A stretch of 16,630 nt of DNA, from the NCBI GenBank assembly GCA_900548775.1, contig URLM01000042.1, forward strand, positions 1-16,630, in the 5' to 3' direction. The notes under the pieces are model-generated. The model saw nothing but the letters and a program-made list of their open reading frames with translations. It was not told the DNA's origin and made no database searches. This DNA comes from an uncultured Olsenella sp. GTDB taxonomy: Bacteria > Actinomycetota > Coriobacteriia > Coriobacteriales > Atopobiaceae. This document shows, piece by piece, positions 8,713 through 14,621 of this stretch. Position 1 is the stretch's first letter; the number at the start of each line of letters is the position of its first letter. The translations under genes and the position numbers were made by a program.

Positions 8713-9033
8713 ATGCCACGCGCCTCGTCCGCACCGCTCAGGATGACCGAGATGCGAGAGAGGCATCTCTCGCTCAAAAGGGGAGGGACCCGGCGGGCGG
8801 ATGCTGCCGGGCGGGACGGACTGCTCTGGTCGCAGGATTCGCAGGACGAGCCGGACAAGCTCATGTGGCTCGAGGATGGCGTCGAGAAGGACGCGCCTGA
8901 GCTTGACGAGCCCACGAGGACGTGGCTCGAGGAATCCTCCGAGTGGACGGGGTCCATAGGCGCCGGCGCCGCCTCTGGCACCGACGACGAGGGGGCGGAG
9001 CCCATCCCACCCGATACCCTCGTCTGGCTGTAG
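8713..9033 (+). CDS. Small acidic Trp-repeat hypothetical protein
   Basis: I do not recognise this 106-residue protein. An excellent SD (GGAGGAAAGG, 8701-8710) sits just before the ATG, which is the main reason to believe it is expressed. Residues 1-34 are basic; 35-106 are strongly acidic and probably disordered. Short Trp-containing repeats run through the acidic part: DGLLWSQ (35-41), DEPDKLMWLED (45-55), DEPTRTWLEES (65-75), and a C terminus that ends exactly in DTLVWL (101-106). There is no signal peptide, membrane segment or known domain. It stands alone, after the gltBD terminator and before a palindromic element. The N-terminal codons overlap a possible dispersed repeat (8733-8773). 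It might be a scaffold or adaptor protein or a peptide precursor, but no maturation enzyme lies nearby. Confidence 0.6.
   Translation: MPRASSAPLRMTEMRERHLSLKRGGTRRADAAGRDGLLWSQDSQDEPDKLMWLEDGVEKDAPELDEPTRTWLEESSEWTGSIGAGAASGTDDEGAEPIPPDTLVWL
8733..8773. repeat. Possible dispersed REP-like repeat inside the small gene
   Basis: The complement of 8733-8751 reads TCATCCTGAGCGG with flanks, a word common in dispersed bacterial repeats (recalled, not searched). It is followed by a perfect 8-bp inverted repeat, GCGAGAGA (8754-8761) and TCTCTCGC (8766-8773), around a GGCA loop. It falls at codons 8-21 of the small gene. Only one copy is visible in this window, so repeat status is a guess. Confidence 0.35.
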
Positions 9034-9055
9034 CCCCTCCGCGAGGCAAAGGAAG

Positions 9056-9121
9056 TTCCCCCTTCCTCTTCTCCCTTCTCCCTCTCTCTCCCCCCTTTCC
9101 TCTCCTCCTCCCTCCTTCTTT
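9056..9121 (+). other. 66-nt uninterrupted pyrimidine tract
   Basis: Every base from 9056 to 9121 is C or T on the plus strand, so the other strand is pure purine. It starts 22 nt after the stop of the small gene and runs into the left arm of the 78-nt hairpin element. Such tracts can form triplex DNA or unwind, or act as unstructured RNA (general knowledge). I see no gene in it. Confidence 0.85.
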
Positions 9122-9193
9122 ATCGGTATCTGTGAATCTCACTCAAATTTACCTGGGCAAATGCCGAGAAGATTCACGGATACCGATAAAGAA
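9116..9193. repeat. 78-nt long-stem hairpin element, copy 1
   Basis: Arm 9116-9139 pairs with 9170-9193 over 24 positions, all Watson-Crick except one T-G wobble, around a 30-nt loop. A second copy in the same orientation lies at 11128-11205; the two share about 67 of 78 bases, including the loop stretch ACCTGGGCAAA. Possible roles are a small mobile palindromic repeat (REP/MITE type), a bidirectional terminator or a structured RNA. There is no T-tract after either stem. Confidence 0.85.
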
Positions 9194-9269
9194 CGGGGCG
9201 TCGTAGCCAGGGGCTGCGACCATCCCCCGGGACACATGTGAAGTCGTCTCCATATCTTGAGATACTACC

Positions 9270-9300
9270 TTGACCTGAATCTGGGTTTAGGTATGAGAAT
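9270..9300 (+). promoter_or_regulatory. Candidate MerR-type promoter/operator for flavodoxin-dehydrogenase genes
   Basis: A TTGACC -35 box (9270-9275) is overlapped by an imperfect palindrome ACCTGAA...TTTAGGT (9273-9292). A possible -10, GAGAAT (9295-9300), lies 19 bp from the -35; an alternative is TATGAG (9292-9297) with a 16-bp spacer. A -35 merged with a dyad and a 19-bp spacer is the hallmark of promoters activated by MerR-family regulators through DNA untwisting (family knowledge). No regulator gene is in the window. The -10 match is weak. Confidence 0.45.
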
Positions 9301-9310
9301 CATGTCAACG

Positions 9311-9347
9311 GGCATCGGGTCCAGTTTGGCTCTGGACCATCGATGCC
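9311..9347 (+). promoter_or_regulatory. Stem-loop in the flavodoxin 5' leader
   Basis: GGCATCG (9311-9317) pairs with CGATGCC (9341-9347), and GTCCAG (9319-9324) with CTGGAC (9332-9337), giving 13 bp with a small internal loop and a 7-nt apical loop. It lies between the candidate promoter and the SD of the flavodoxin gene. Flanking complementary segments (9269-9278 with 9358-9367, and 9280-9287 with 9371-9378) could extend the fold. There is no T-tract, so this is not a terminator; a role in translation control or mRNA stability is inferred. Confidence 0.5.
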
Positions 9348-9394
9348 AAGTTCATTCTCAGGTCAAGAACAACCCAGAAAGAAGAGGTGGTGTC

Positions 9395-9874
9395 ATGCCA
9401 CGTGCGTTGGTTGCGTATTTCAGCGTGACGAGCAATACGGAGGGAGTTGCCCGGCGTCTCGCAGAGGCTGCAGGGGCCGACCTCATCGAGATTGTCCCCG
9501 AAGTGCCGTATTCCAGCCAGGACATCAATTGGAACGACCCATCCAGCAGGTCGTCGGTTGAGATGAGAGACGATTCCTGCCGTCCTGCCATGGTTAAGCC
9601 CGCTGCGGATGTCTCCGCGTACGACGTGCTGTTCGTGGGTTTCCCCATCTGGTGGTACGTCGAGCCGCGCATGGTCGACGCGTTCCTCGAGTCCTGTGAC
9701 CTTGCGGGTAAGACCGTTGTTCCCTTTGCGACAAGCGGGGGAAGCGGCATCGCCAGGGCAGTCGAGCGGATGCGCGACATTGCGCCCGATGCCCATGTGG
9801 TAGACGGTCGCTTGCTGCGTCCTGCGTCCACAAGGCAAGAGCTTTCCGCGTGGCTGGGGACACTTGGCCTCTAG
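9395..9874 (+). CDS. Flavodoxin-family protein
   Basis: The 159-residue cytosolic FMN protein probably carries electrons or acts as a small quinone/flavin reductase. The FMN phosphate loop is YFSVTSNTEGVA (8-19). GFPIWWYVEPRMVDAFLE (82-99) and PFATSGGSG (110-118) match the isoalloxazine-binding loops of the Flavodoxin_4-like group. The ATG at 9395 was chosen because AGAGGTGG sits four bases upstream and the flavodoxin fold starts right there. The in-frame extension to 9257 would run through the promoter region. An iron-dependent alcohol dehydrogenase follows 69 nt downstream on the same strand with no terminator visible between. Codon choice (more GTT, TTG, GTA) and the AT-richer leader differ mildly from neighbours, which could mean later acquisition. 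Family sure, partner unknown. Confidence 0.9.
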   Translation: MPRALVAYFSVTSNTEGVARRLAEAAGADLIEIVPEVPYSSQDINWNDPSSRSSVEMRDDSCRPAMVKPAADVSAYDVLFVGFPIWWYVEPRMVDAFLESCDLAGKTVVPFATSGGSGIARAVERMRDIAPDAHVVDGRLLRPASTRQELSAWLGTLGL

Positions 9875-9943
9875 CGCGTTCGCAGTCGGCGACTTACATC
9901 AGCAACCCAAGACGAGAGATAACCCACGACGAGAGGAACCTTC

Positions 9944-11110
9944 ATGCTCGGAGACTTCACCTACGAGAACCCCTGCCGCCTCCACTTTGGCCCAAACGCT
10001 CTAGACGAGCTCCCCGGCGAGCTTGCCAAGTTCGGCCCCAAAGTGCTTCTCACCTATGGCGGCGGCTCCATCAAGCGCAGCGGCCTGTACGACAAGGTGA
10101 TTGCCGCGCTCGAGGCCGCCGGAAAGACCGTGGTCGAGGTGCCAGGCGTCATGTCCAACCCCACGGCAGACAAGCTGCGCGAGGGCGCTAGGGTCGCGCG
10201 CGAGAACGACGTCGACCTGATTCTCGCCGTGGGCGGCGGCTCCACCATCGACTATGCCAAGGGCGTGTCCGTCTCAGCTTGGACGGAGGGAGACCCCTGG
10301 GAGCACCTGTACCTCAACATGGAGCAGCCCACCGGCAAGATAATCCCCGTGGGCGACGTCCTCACCATGAGCGGCACGGGCTCCGAGATGAACGCCGGCT
10401 CCGTGATCACCAACCACGAGGAGGGCCTCAAGATCGGCCACGTCTTCGGCAGCGACGTGATGCCCAAGTTCGCCATTGTGAACCCCGAGCTCACGTTCAC
10501 CGTGCCCGACTACCAGATGCGCGCCGGCATCTTCGACGCGTTCAACCACATCCAGGAGCAGTACTTCTCGGGCACCGACGACAACACGAGCGACTACATC
10601 GCCGAGGGCCTCATGCGCAGCCTCGTGCACGCCAGCCGCATCGCCGTGAAGGATCCCACCAACTACGAGGCGCGCTCCAACATCAGCTGGGTGTGCACGT
10701 GGGCGCTCAACACGCTCATCGCCTGCGGCAAGTCCACCGACTGGGAGGTCCACATGCTGGGTCAGGCCATCGGTGCCGTCACGGACGCCACGCACGGCAT
10801 GACCCTCTCGGCCGTGGCACTGCCGTACTACCGCCTGGTCATGCCGTATGGGGTCGAGAAGTTCGCCCGCTTCGCGACGAGCGTGTTCGACGTCCCCGCG
10901 GACGGCAAGACGGACGAACAGCTCGCCGAGGCGGGTCTCGAGGCCCTGAGCGCCTGGATGGACGAGATTGGCGTCGTACGCCACGCGAGCGAGCTGGGAC
11001 TCACCGAGGAGAACATCCCGGCGGCAGTCAAGGCGACCATCATCCTGGATGGCGGCTACCACAAGCTCACGACCGACGAGGTCGAGCAGATCTTCCGCGA
11101 GAGCTTGTAG
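9944..11110 (+). CDS. Iron-containing NAD(P)H-dependent alcohol dehydrogenase (YqhD/BdhA-like)
   Basis: This is a group III (iron-type) dehydrogenase of 388 residues, most like the YqhD/butanol dehydrogenase branch. That branch mainly reduces aldehydes to alcohols using NADPH or NADH in the cytosol. The nucleotide loop GGGST is at 97-101, preceded by DLILAV. The metal ligands are D198 and H202 (GIFDAFNH), H270 (DWEVH) and H284 (DATHGM); spacing closely matches that of YqhD (D194, H198, H267, H281, from memory). TMSGTGSEMNAGSVITN (141-157) is also typical. The SD GAGAGGAA lies five bases before the ATG. Sharing a leader with flavodoxin suggests aldehyde or electrophile detoxification, or fermentative alcohol formation. 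Exact substrate and bound metal are not determined. No missing residues. Confidence 0.93.
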   Translation: MLGDFTYENPCRLHFGPNALDELPGELAKFGPKVLLTYGGGSIKRSGLYDKVIAALEAAGKTVVEVPGVMSNPTADKLREGARVARENDVDLILAVGGGSTIDYAKGVSVSAWTEGDPWEHLYLNMEQPTGKIIPVGDVLTMSGTGSEMNAGSVITNHEEGLKIGHVFGSDVMPKFAIVNPELTFTVPDYQMRAGIFDAFNHIQEQYFSGTDDNTSDYIAEGLMRSLVHASRIAVKDPTNYEARSNISWVCTWALNTLIACGKSTDWEVHMLGQAIGAVTDATHGMTLSAVALPYYRLVMPYGVEKFARFATSVFDVPADGKTDEQLAEAGLEALSAWMDEIGVVRHASELGLTEENIPAAVKATIILDGGYHKLTTDEVEQIFRESL

Positions 11111-11127
11111 CCACTCCGTGGTCTGCC

Positions 11128-11205
11128 TTCTTTAGCGGTATTTGTGAATCTCGCCATTAAATACCTGGGCAAACGCCGAGAAGATTCACAGATACCGATA
11201 AAGAA
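11128..11205. repeat. 78-nt long-stem hairpin element, copy 2
   Basis: Arm 11128-11151 pairs with 11182-11205 around a 30-nt loop, the same geometry as copy 1 at 9116-9193. There is one G-A mismatch (11135/11198) and one T-G wobble. The wobble is at a different rung from that of copy 1: C-G then T-G there, T-G then T-A here, so pairing is kept while the bases differ. It lies exactly between the convergent dehydrogenase and PLC-like genes, where it may block read-through in both directions. Confidence 0.85.
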
Positions 11206-11234
11206 CGAGGGATGGGGGATGCGGGGGCCGGGGC

Positions 11235-12155
11235 CTACATCGGGCGGCCGTCGTAGTTCACGCCGCCGGCCATTGCGTCGAAGCGCCTCCTGTCCCCGCG
11301 GACAAACGCCTCTGCCATCTGCGGGTATGCTTCCAACGCCTCCTCGAAGAGGTCGGCAAAGCTTGCGTGGCTCCTCTCGCCCGTGAAGGGGTTGGCCCAC
11401 TCGCGACGCTCCAGGTTGGCGGAGGCGCACTCGTCGGACGTGGTCACGCGGTGTGCGAAGGACTCGGCCATGGAATGTGGGCGCGCAAGGCGCTCGACGG
11501 CACCAATGAGCCGCGTCTTTCCCGAACCCGCCGGCTCGATTCGCCGATACACCCACTGGTAGTCGCTTACGGCAGCGCCGTACTCCTCCGGGCCAACGTT
11601 GAGGCCAAAGACGGCAAAAGCCACCTGCGAGAAGATCGTTCCTCCCACGCGGTCGATTCGCGCGGTATGCATGAGGTCCGAGGCGGGGTGGTGCTCGAGA
11701 ACGGTCGCGTGGCGCTTCTCCCACAAGATCCAGGAGTCGATGTCGCTCTCGATGATCGCGTGCAGCTCGTGCGGGGCGTCCGCGAGGCCGGGCTGCTCAA
11801 GCAGGGCATACTGCTGAGCGTAGATAAACGGGTGGGCCGTGCGGTCCAGCGCGTAGTGGCCGAGAAGACCCAGTGCAAACGCCCTGCCAATTCGCTCGTC
11901 CTCGACGGGCAGGTGCCCGACGGACGAGCGAATGTCGCCAAACGCCCTGGTGACGTGGCTGTTGTGCATGTCTCGCGCAAGGTGGCGGCATGCAGAGACG
12001 CGCGCGGGGATGGTCGAGAAGCGCACGAAGAAGGGATCGGGGCCCTCGTTGCCCAGCAGGAAGGCGAGAAGCTCCTCCTCGCCGTCGATGAGCCCCTTGG
12101 GAAGTCGCTGCGCAGCGTCCTCGCCAAAGATGTGATGCGTTATCAGAGAGGGCAT
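11235..12155 (-). CDS. Zinc-dependent phospholipase C family protein
   Basis: The 306-residue protein belongs to the Zn-dependent PLC-like family, related to the catalytic domain of clostridial alpha-toxin. Many bacterial members are cytosolic and of unknown substrate. Visible candidate metal residues are H7-H8 in the N-terminal LITHHIFGED, H64 and H67 in DMHNSHVTRAFGD, H100 with D104 and H108 in LGHYALDRTAHPF, and H129, H132, E136 and D138 in PHELHAIIESDID. No signal peptide follows the start, which argues against a secreted toxin. The ATG at 12153-12155 was chosen because family members begin MPS-THHxFGE and a GAGGAG SD lies upstream. In-frame extension to 12326 would overlap the mntP leader. 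It diverges from mntP and converges with the dehydrogenase. Family likely; hydrolase activity unproven. Confidence 0.85.
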   Translation of the reverse strand: MPSLITHHIFGEDAAQRLPKGLIDGEEELLAFLLGNEGPDPFFVRFSTIPARVSACRHLARDMHNSHVTRAFGDIRSSVGHLPVEDERIGRAFALGLLGHYALDRTAHPFIYAQQYALLEQPGLADAPHELHAIIESDIDSWILWEKRHATVLEHHPASDLMHTARIDRVGGTIFSQVAFAVFGLNVGPEEYGAAVSDYQWVYRRIEPAGSGKTRLIGAVERLARPHSMAESFAHRVTTSDECASANLERREWANPFTGERSHASFADLFEEALEAYPQMAEAFVRGDRRRFDAMAGGVNYDGRPM

Positions 12156-12335
12156 GCTCGCGCTCCTCGGAAATGGTGTGCTGGGGCCGCTTCGGCCGGC
12201 CCAGGGACGGATGGGTACTAAGCTTTTAGGATAGTCTAACTTGTGCGTTTTGGGGAGTGGCTTGGCGGATACCCTGCATCGCAATTGCTTGGGTAACATT
12301 GATTGCTTGCCTGTCGCCTGCTCCAAGGAGTTGCT

Positions 12336-12902
12336 TTGAGCCTGCTTGAGATTGTTCTTCTCGGCCTTGCCCTTTCTGCGGACGCATTCTCGGTCACCAT
12401 CTCCAACACCTTTGCCTACAGAGACGAGCGCGTGTCGAGACTTGCCCTCATGCCGGTCTTCTTCGGCGCATTCCAGGCTCTCATGCCTGTTGCCGGCTAC
12501 TGCCTGGGCAGCGTCGCCGCCGACCTCATCGAGAGCTACGCAGGCATCGTAACCCTGGTCATTCTGGGGATCATTGGCGGCAACATGGTGCGGGAGGGCG
12601 TGGCGTCCATCCGCGCGTGCCGCAACTGCGAGCCGGCTCCAGCCAAGGGCAGGCTCACCCTCTGGACGCTCTTCGTGCAGGCCATCGCTACCGCCATCGA
12701 TGCCTTTGCCGTTGGCGTGTCCCTGCGTGCCCAGGCTGTGGACCTCGTCTTCTCCGTGTGCGCGATCGGCTTTACCACCGCCATCTGCTGCGTGGTTGCG
12801 CTGGCGCTGGGACGCCGGCTCGGCACGCTCCTTGGTGACCGCGCCGAGATCATCGGCGGCTGCGTGCTTATCGGCATAGGCATCAAGGCGCTGCTGGGTT
12901 AG
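12336..12902 (+). CDS. mntP: Manganese efflux pump MntP
   Basis: MntP exports Mn(II) across the inner membrane and protects from manganese excess. The start is the TTG at 12336: AAGGAG (12325-12330) lies exactly five bases upstream, and translation then gives MSLLEIVLLGLALSADAFSV. This matches the usual family beginning and gives 188 residues, the usual length. Six hydrophobic helices are expected in two inverted halves; each half carries the signature Asp, D16 in SADAFSV and D122 in TAIDAFAVG. A cytoplasmic loop near 93-106 has two Cys (RACRNCEP). I looked for the yybP-ykoY manganese riboswitch upstream and could not support one; only a GGGGAGTGGC word at 12252-12261 resembles it. The gene stands alone, diverging from the PLC-like gene, with paired palindromic boxes downstream. 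Confidence 0.93.
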   Translation: MSLLEIVLLGLALSADAFSVTISNTFAYRDERVSRLALMPVFFGAFQALMPVAGYCLGSVAADLIESYAGIVTLVILGIIGGNMVREGVASIRACRNCEPAPAKGRLTLWTLFVQAIATAIDAFAVGVSLRAQAVDLVFSVCAIGFTTAICCVVALALGRRLGTLLGDRAEIIGGCVLIGIGIKALLG

Positions 12903-12967
12903 CCTGACCAGGACCTCGGGTTGCGGCTTGGGATTGCCGTGGAGGCTCGGTATCGTCCTGCATTTCT

Positions 12968-13056
12968 CGGACGGTTAAGGCTGCCTAACCGTCGAAATAC
13001 CGCAACTAGATAGTTGTTCCGCGCTTATCGGACGGTTAGCCACCCTTAAATGTCCG
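12968..13056. repeat. Inverted pair of palindromic boxes after mntP
   Basis: Box 1 (12968-12994) is a near-perfect palindrome: GACGGTTA 12970-12977 pairs with TAACCGTC 12986-12993, with a GGC/GCC inner step. Box 2 (13029-13056), read on the opposite strand, matches box 1 with about four substitutions; both keep TTAAGG-N-TG-N-CTAACCGTC. GAAATACCG beside box 1 (12994-13002) is inverted beside box 2 (13055-13063). Possible roles are binding sites for a metal-responsive repressor, or hairpins ending the mntP transcript. No T-tract follows. Confidence 0.55.
13003..13016. promoter_or_regulatory. Perfect 14-nt palindrome, candidate operator
   Basis: CAACTA-GA-TAGTTG is a perfect dyad with 6-bp arms, placed between the two palindromic boxes. 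Its size fits a dimeric repressor site. No promoter is evident right beside it, and the assignment is tentative. Confidence 0.3.
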
Positions 13057-13260
13057 GTATTTCCCTAAACTGCGAGAAGTCGCGACATTCCAGCCTGAGG
13101 CGTCTGCCAGCTTGAATCCGCCCGACATCCGGAAGCCGCGTGCCGGCCAGCCCCCACACCAGGCTCTCGCAAATACTTATGAACCGTTCGGGGGACACTT
13201 GCCGTTCCATTCCATAAAAGTGCCGCTCAGAGGTATTGCCCCCTCCCGCTAGTCGATTGC

Positions 13261-13321
13261 TTGAAAACAAAGCGTCTATATGGTGTAAAGATTCATAAAG
13301 GAACCGGGCTATATTGCCCGG
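13261..13321 (+). promoter_or_regulatory. Candidate promoter and leader hairpin of the ABC importer
   Basis: TTGAAA (13261-13266) and TGTAAA (13284-13289) are 17 bp apart in a locally AT-rich stretch, a reasonable sigma-A-type promoter for the genes that begin at 13398. Just downstream CCGGGC (13304-13309) pairs with GCCCGG (13316-13321), then GCCGC (13334-13338) with GCGGC (13348-13352). I recognise no known riboswitch in the leader. Confidence 0.45.
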
Positions 13322-13397
13322 CGCAAAGGGAGAGCCGCGGCCTGTCTGCGGCGCGAAGTAACGGGCCTTGGGAGGGCTCGTTGGATTGGGGTGTCCC

Positions 13398-14552
13398 ATG
13401 AAGAGCGTTTCTCGTAGGGCGTTTCTCGGCACAAGCGCAGTCGCCGCAGCTGGCCTCGGCCTCGCTGCATGTGGGGGCGGGGCTTCCAGCCAGAGCTCGA
13501 GCGGTACCGATACCAGCTCGAGCTCCGGCTCGGACGACCTGTCCCGCATCGCGAGCGACGACGTGATCGAGGCCGCTAAGAAGGACGGTAAGCTCGTGGT
13601 CTACGGTTCCTGCGAGGAGCAGCACGTGGCCGCCTGCGCCCAGCACTTCCAGGAGCTCTTTGGCATTGAGACCTCCTATCAGCGTCTCTCCACGGGCGAG
13701 GTCGAGTCAAAGGTGGAAGAGGAGAACGGCAACCCCTCCGCAGACGTCTGGTTTGGCGGAACTACCGATCCCTACAACGTTGCCGTGACCAAGGGCATCC
13801 TCGAGCCCTACGAGGCAAAGAACGCCTCGCACCTCATCTCGGACAAGTTCCGTGACGCCGATGGCAACTGGTACGGCATCTACAAGGGCATCCTCGGCTT
13901 CTTCTACAACAAGGACGAGCTCGAGCGCAAGGGCCTCGATGCCCCGCAGGACTGGCCCGATCTTCTCGACGAGAAGTACAAGGACCTCATCTGGATGTCC
14001 AACTACAACACGGCCGGCACGGCTAAGCTCATCCTCAACACCGTCATCCAGAAGTACGGCCACGACGACGGCATCAAGTACCTGGTAGACCTGGACAAGA
14101 ACGTGCAGGTCTACACCAAGAGTGGCTCTGGCCCGTCCAAGAACGTGGGCACCGGCGAGTGCACCATCGGCATTGGCTTCCTGCACGACGCCATCTACCA
14201 GATCGTCGACAACGGCTACCAGAACATCGGCCTTGTGATCCCGTCCTCCGGTGCCTCCTACGAGGTTGGCGCCACGGCCATCTTCAAGGGCTGCAAGCAC
14301 GAGAACGCCGCCAAGCTCTGGATCGAGTACGCTCTCTCGCCGCAGTGCGTCGAGCGTGCCCAGGAGGTTGGCGCCTACCAGTTCCTGGTCATCGATGACG
14401 CAAAGCAGCCGGCGGTTGTCGAGGAGTACGGCCTCGATCCCAACAACGTCATGGACTACGACTTCGAGGACGCCAAGGAGAACACCGAGCAGTACGTCTC
14501 TGACATCATGAACGCCCTCGGTGGCGGCGACGACCGCTTCCAGACCGAGTAG
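13398..14552 (+). CDS. ABC importer substrate-binding lipoprotein, Fbp/Afu type
   Basis: The 384-residue periplasmic-type binding lipoprotein delivers ligand to the permease encoded next. The N terminus MKSVSRRAFLGTS has a twin-arginine motif (R6-R7, SRRAFL). It is followed by a lipobox GLAAC with Cys25, so Tat export and lipid anchoring are likely. A Ser/Gly linker (26-46) precedes the binding domain, which opens with KLVVYGSCEEQHV. The sequence pattern fits the extracellular solute-binding family that includes ferric-binding FbpA and sugar-phosphate-binding AfuA. FLHDA (H263-D264) and SYE (E289) may correspond to the H-D and E ligand residues I recall for AfuA; this is uncertain. The ATG at 13398 was preferred over an in-frame TTG at 13368 because the Tat motif sits right after it. 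Fe(III) or a phosphorylated compound are both possible ligands. Confidence 0.88.
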   Translation: MKSVSRRAFLGTSAVAAAGLGLAACGGGASSQSSSGTDTSSSSGSDDLSRIASDDVIEAAKKDGKLVVYGSCEEQHVAACAQHFQELFGIETSYQRLSTGEVESKVEEENGNPSADVWFGGTTDPYNVAVTKGILEPYEAKNASHLISDKFRDADGNWYGIYKGILGFFYNKDELERKGLDAPQDWPDLLDEKYKDLIWMSNYNTAGTAKLILNTVIQKYGHDDGIKYLVDLDKNVQVYTKSGSGPSKNVGTGECTIGIGFLHDAIYQIVDNGYQNIGLVIPSSGASYEVGATAIFKGCKHENAAKLWIEYALSPQCVERAQEVGAYQFLVIDDAKQPAVVEEYGLDPNNVMDYDFEDAKENTEQYVSDIMNALGGGDDRFQTE

Positions 14553-14562
14553 CACCCTGCCT

Positions 14563-14595
14563 TCCGCCCCGGGGCGTCGCATGCCTCGGGGCGGA
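14563..14595 (+). promoter_or_regulatory. Intercistronic hairpin between binding protein and permease
   Basis: TCCGCCCCG (14563-14571) pairs with CGGGGCGGA (14587-14595), then a G-T wobble and GGC/GCC extend it to 13 bp with a 7-nt loop. No T-tract follows. Strong hairpins after a binding-protein gene commonly protect its mRNA, so that more binding protein than permease is made (general knowledge; role here inferred). Confidence 0.65.
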
Positions 14596-14621
14596 GTGCG
14601 TCAAGCGAGAGGAGAGATGCC

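Larger units (their letters stand above)
12903..13397. other. 495-nt gap between mntP and the ABC importer
   Basis: No convincing gene is present. It contains an inverted pair of palindromic boxes (12968-13056), a 14-nt palindrome between them, a candidate promoter (13261-13289) and two short hairpins (13304-13321 and 13334-13352). Base composition is visibly more AT-rich around 13000-13070 and 13160-13315 than in the flanking genes. Bases 13080-13160 show nothing I can interpret. Confidence 0.6.

Noticed and set aside
12252..12335. yybP-ykoY manganese riboswitch before mntP
   Set aside because: Only GGGGAGTGGC resembles the aptamer; the other conserved loops (CGTCA, AGACC) are missing and the leader is short.
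13055..13185. Possible degenerate third copy of the 78-nt hairpin element (CGGTATTT, GCGAGA, CTCGCAAATAC words)
   Set aside because: Matches are short and out of register with 9-nt or longer gaps, so chance is a sufficient explanation.
13046..13549. 167-codon minus-strand reading frame in the gap before the ABC importer
   Set aside because: It starts inside the binding-protein gene on the opposite strand, has no convincing SD and no recognisable domain, and crosses the AT-rich promoter region.
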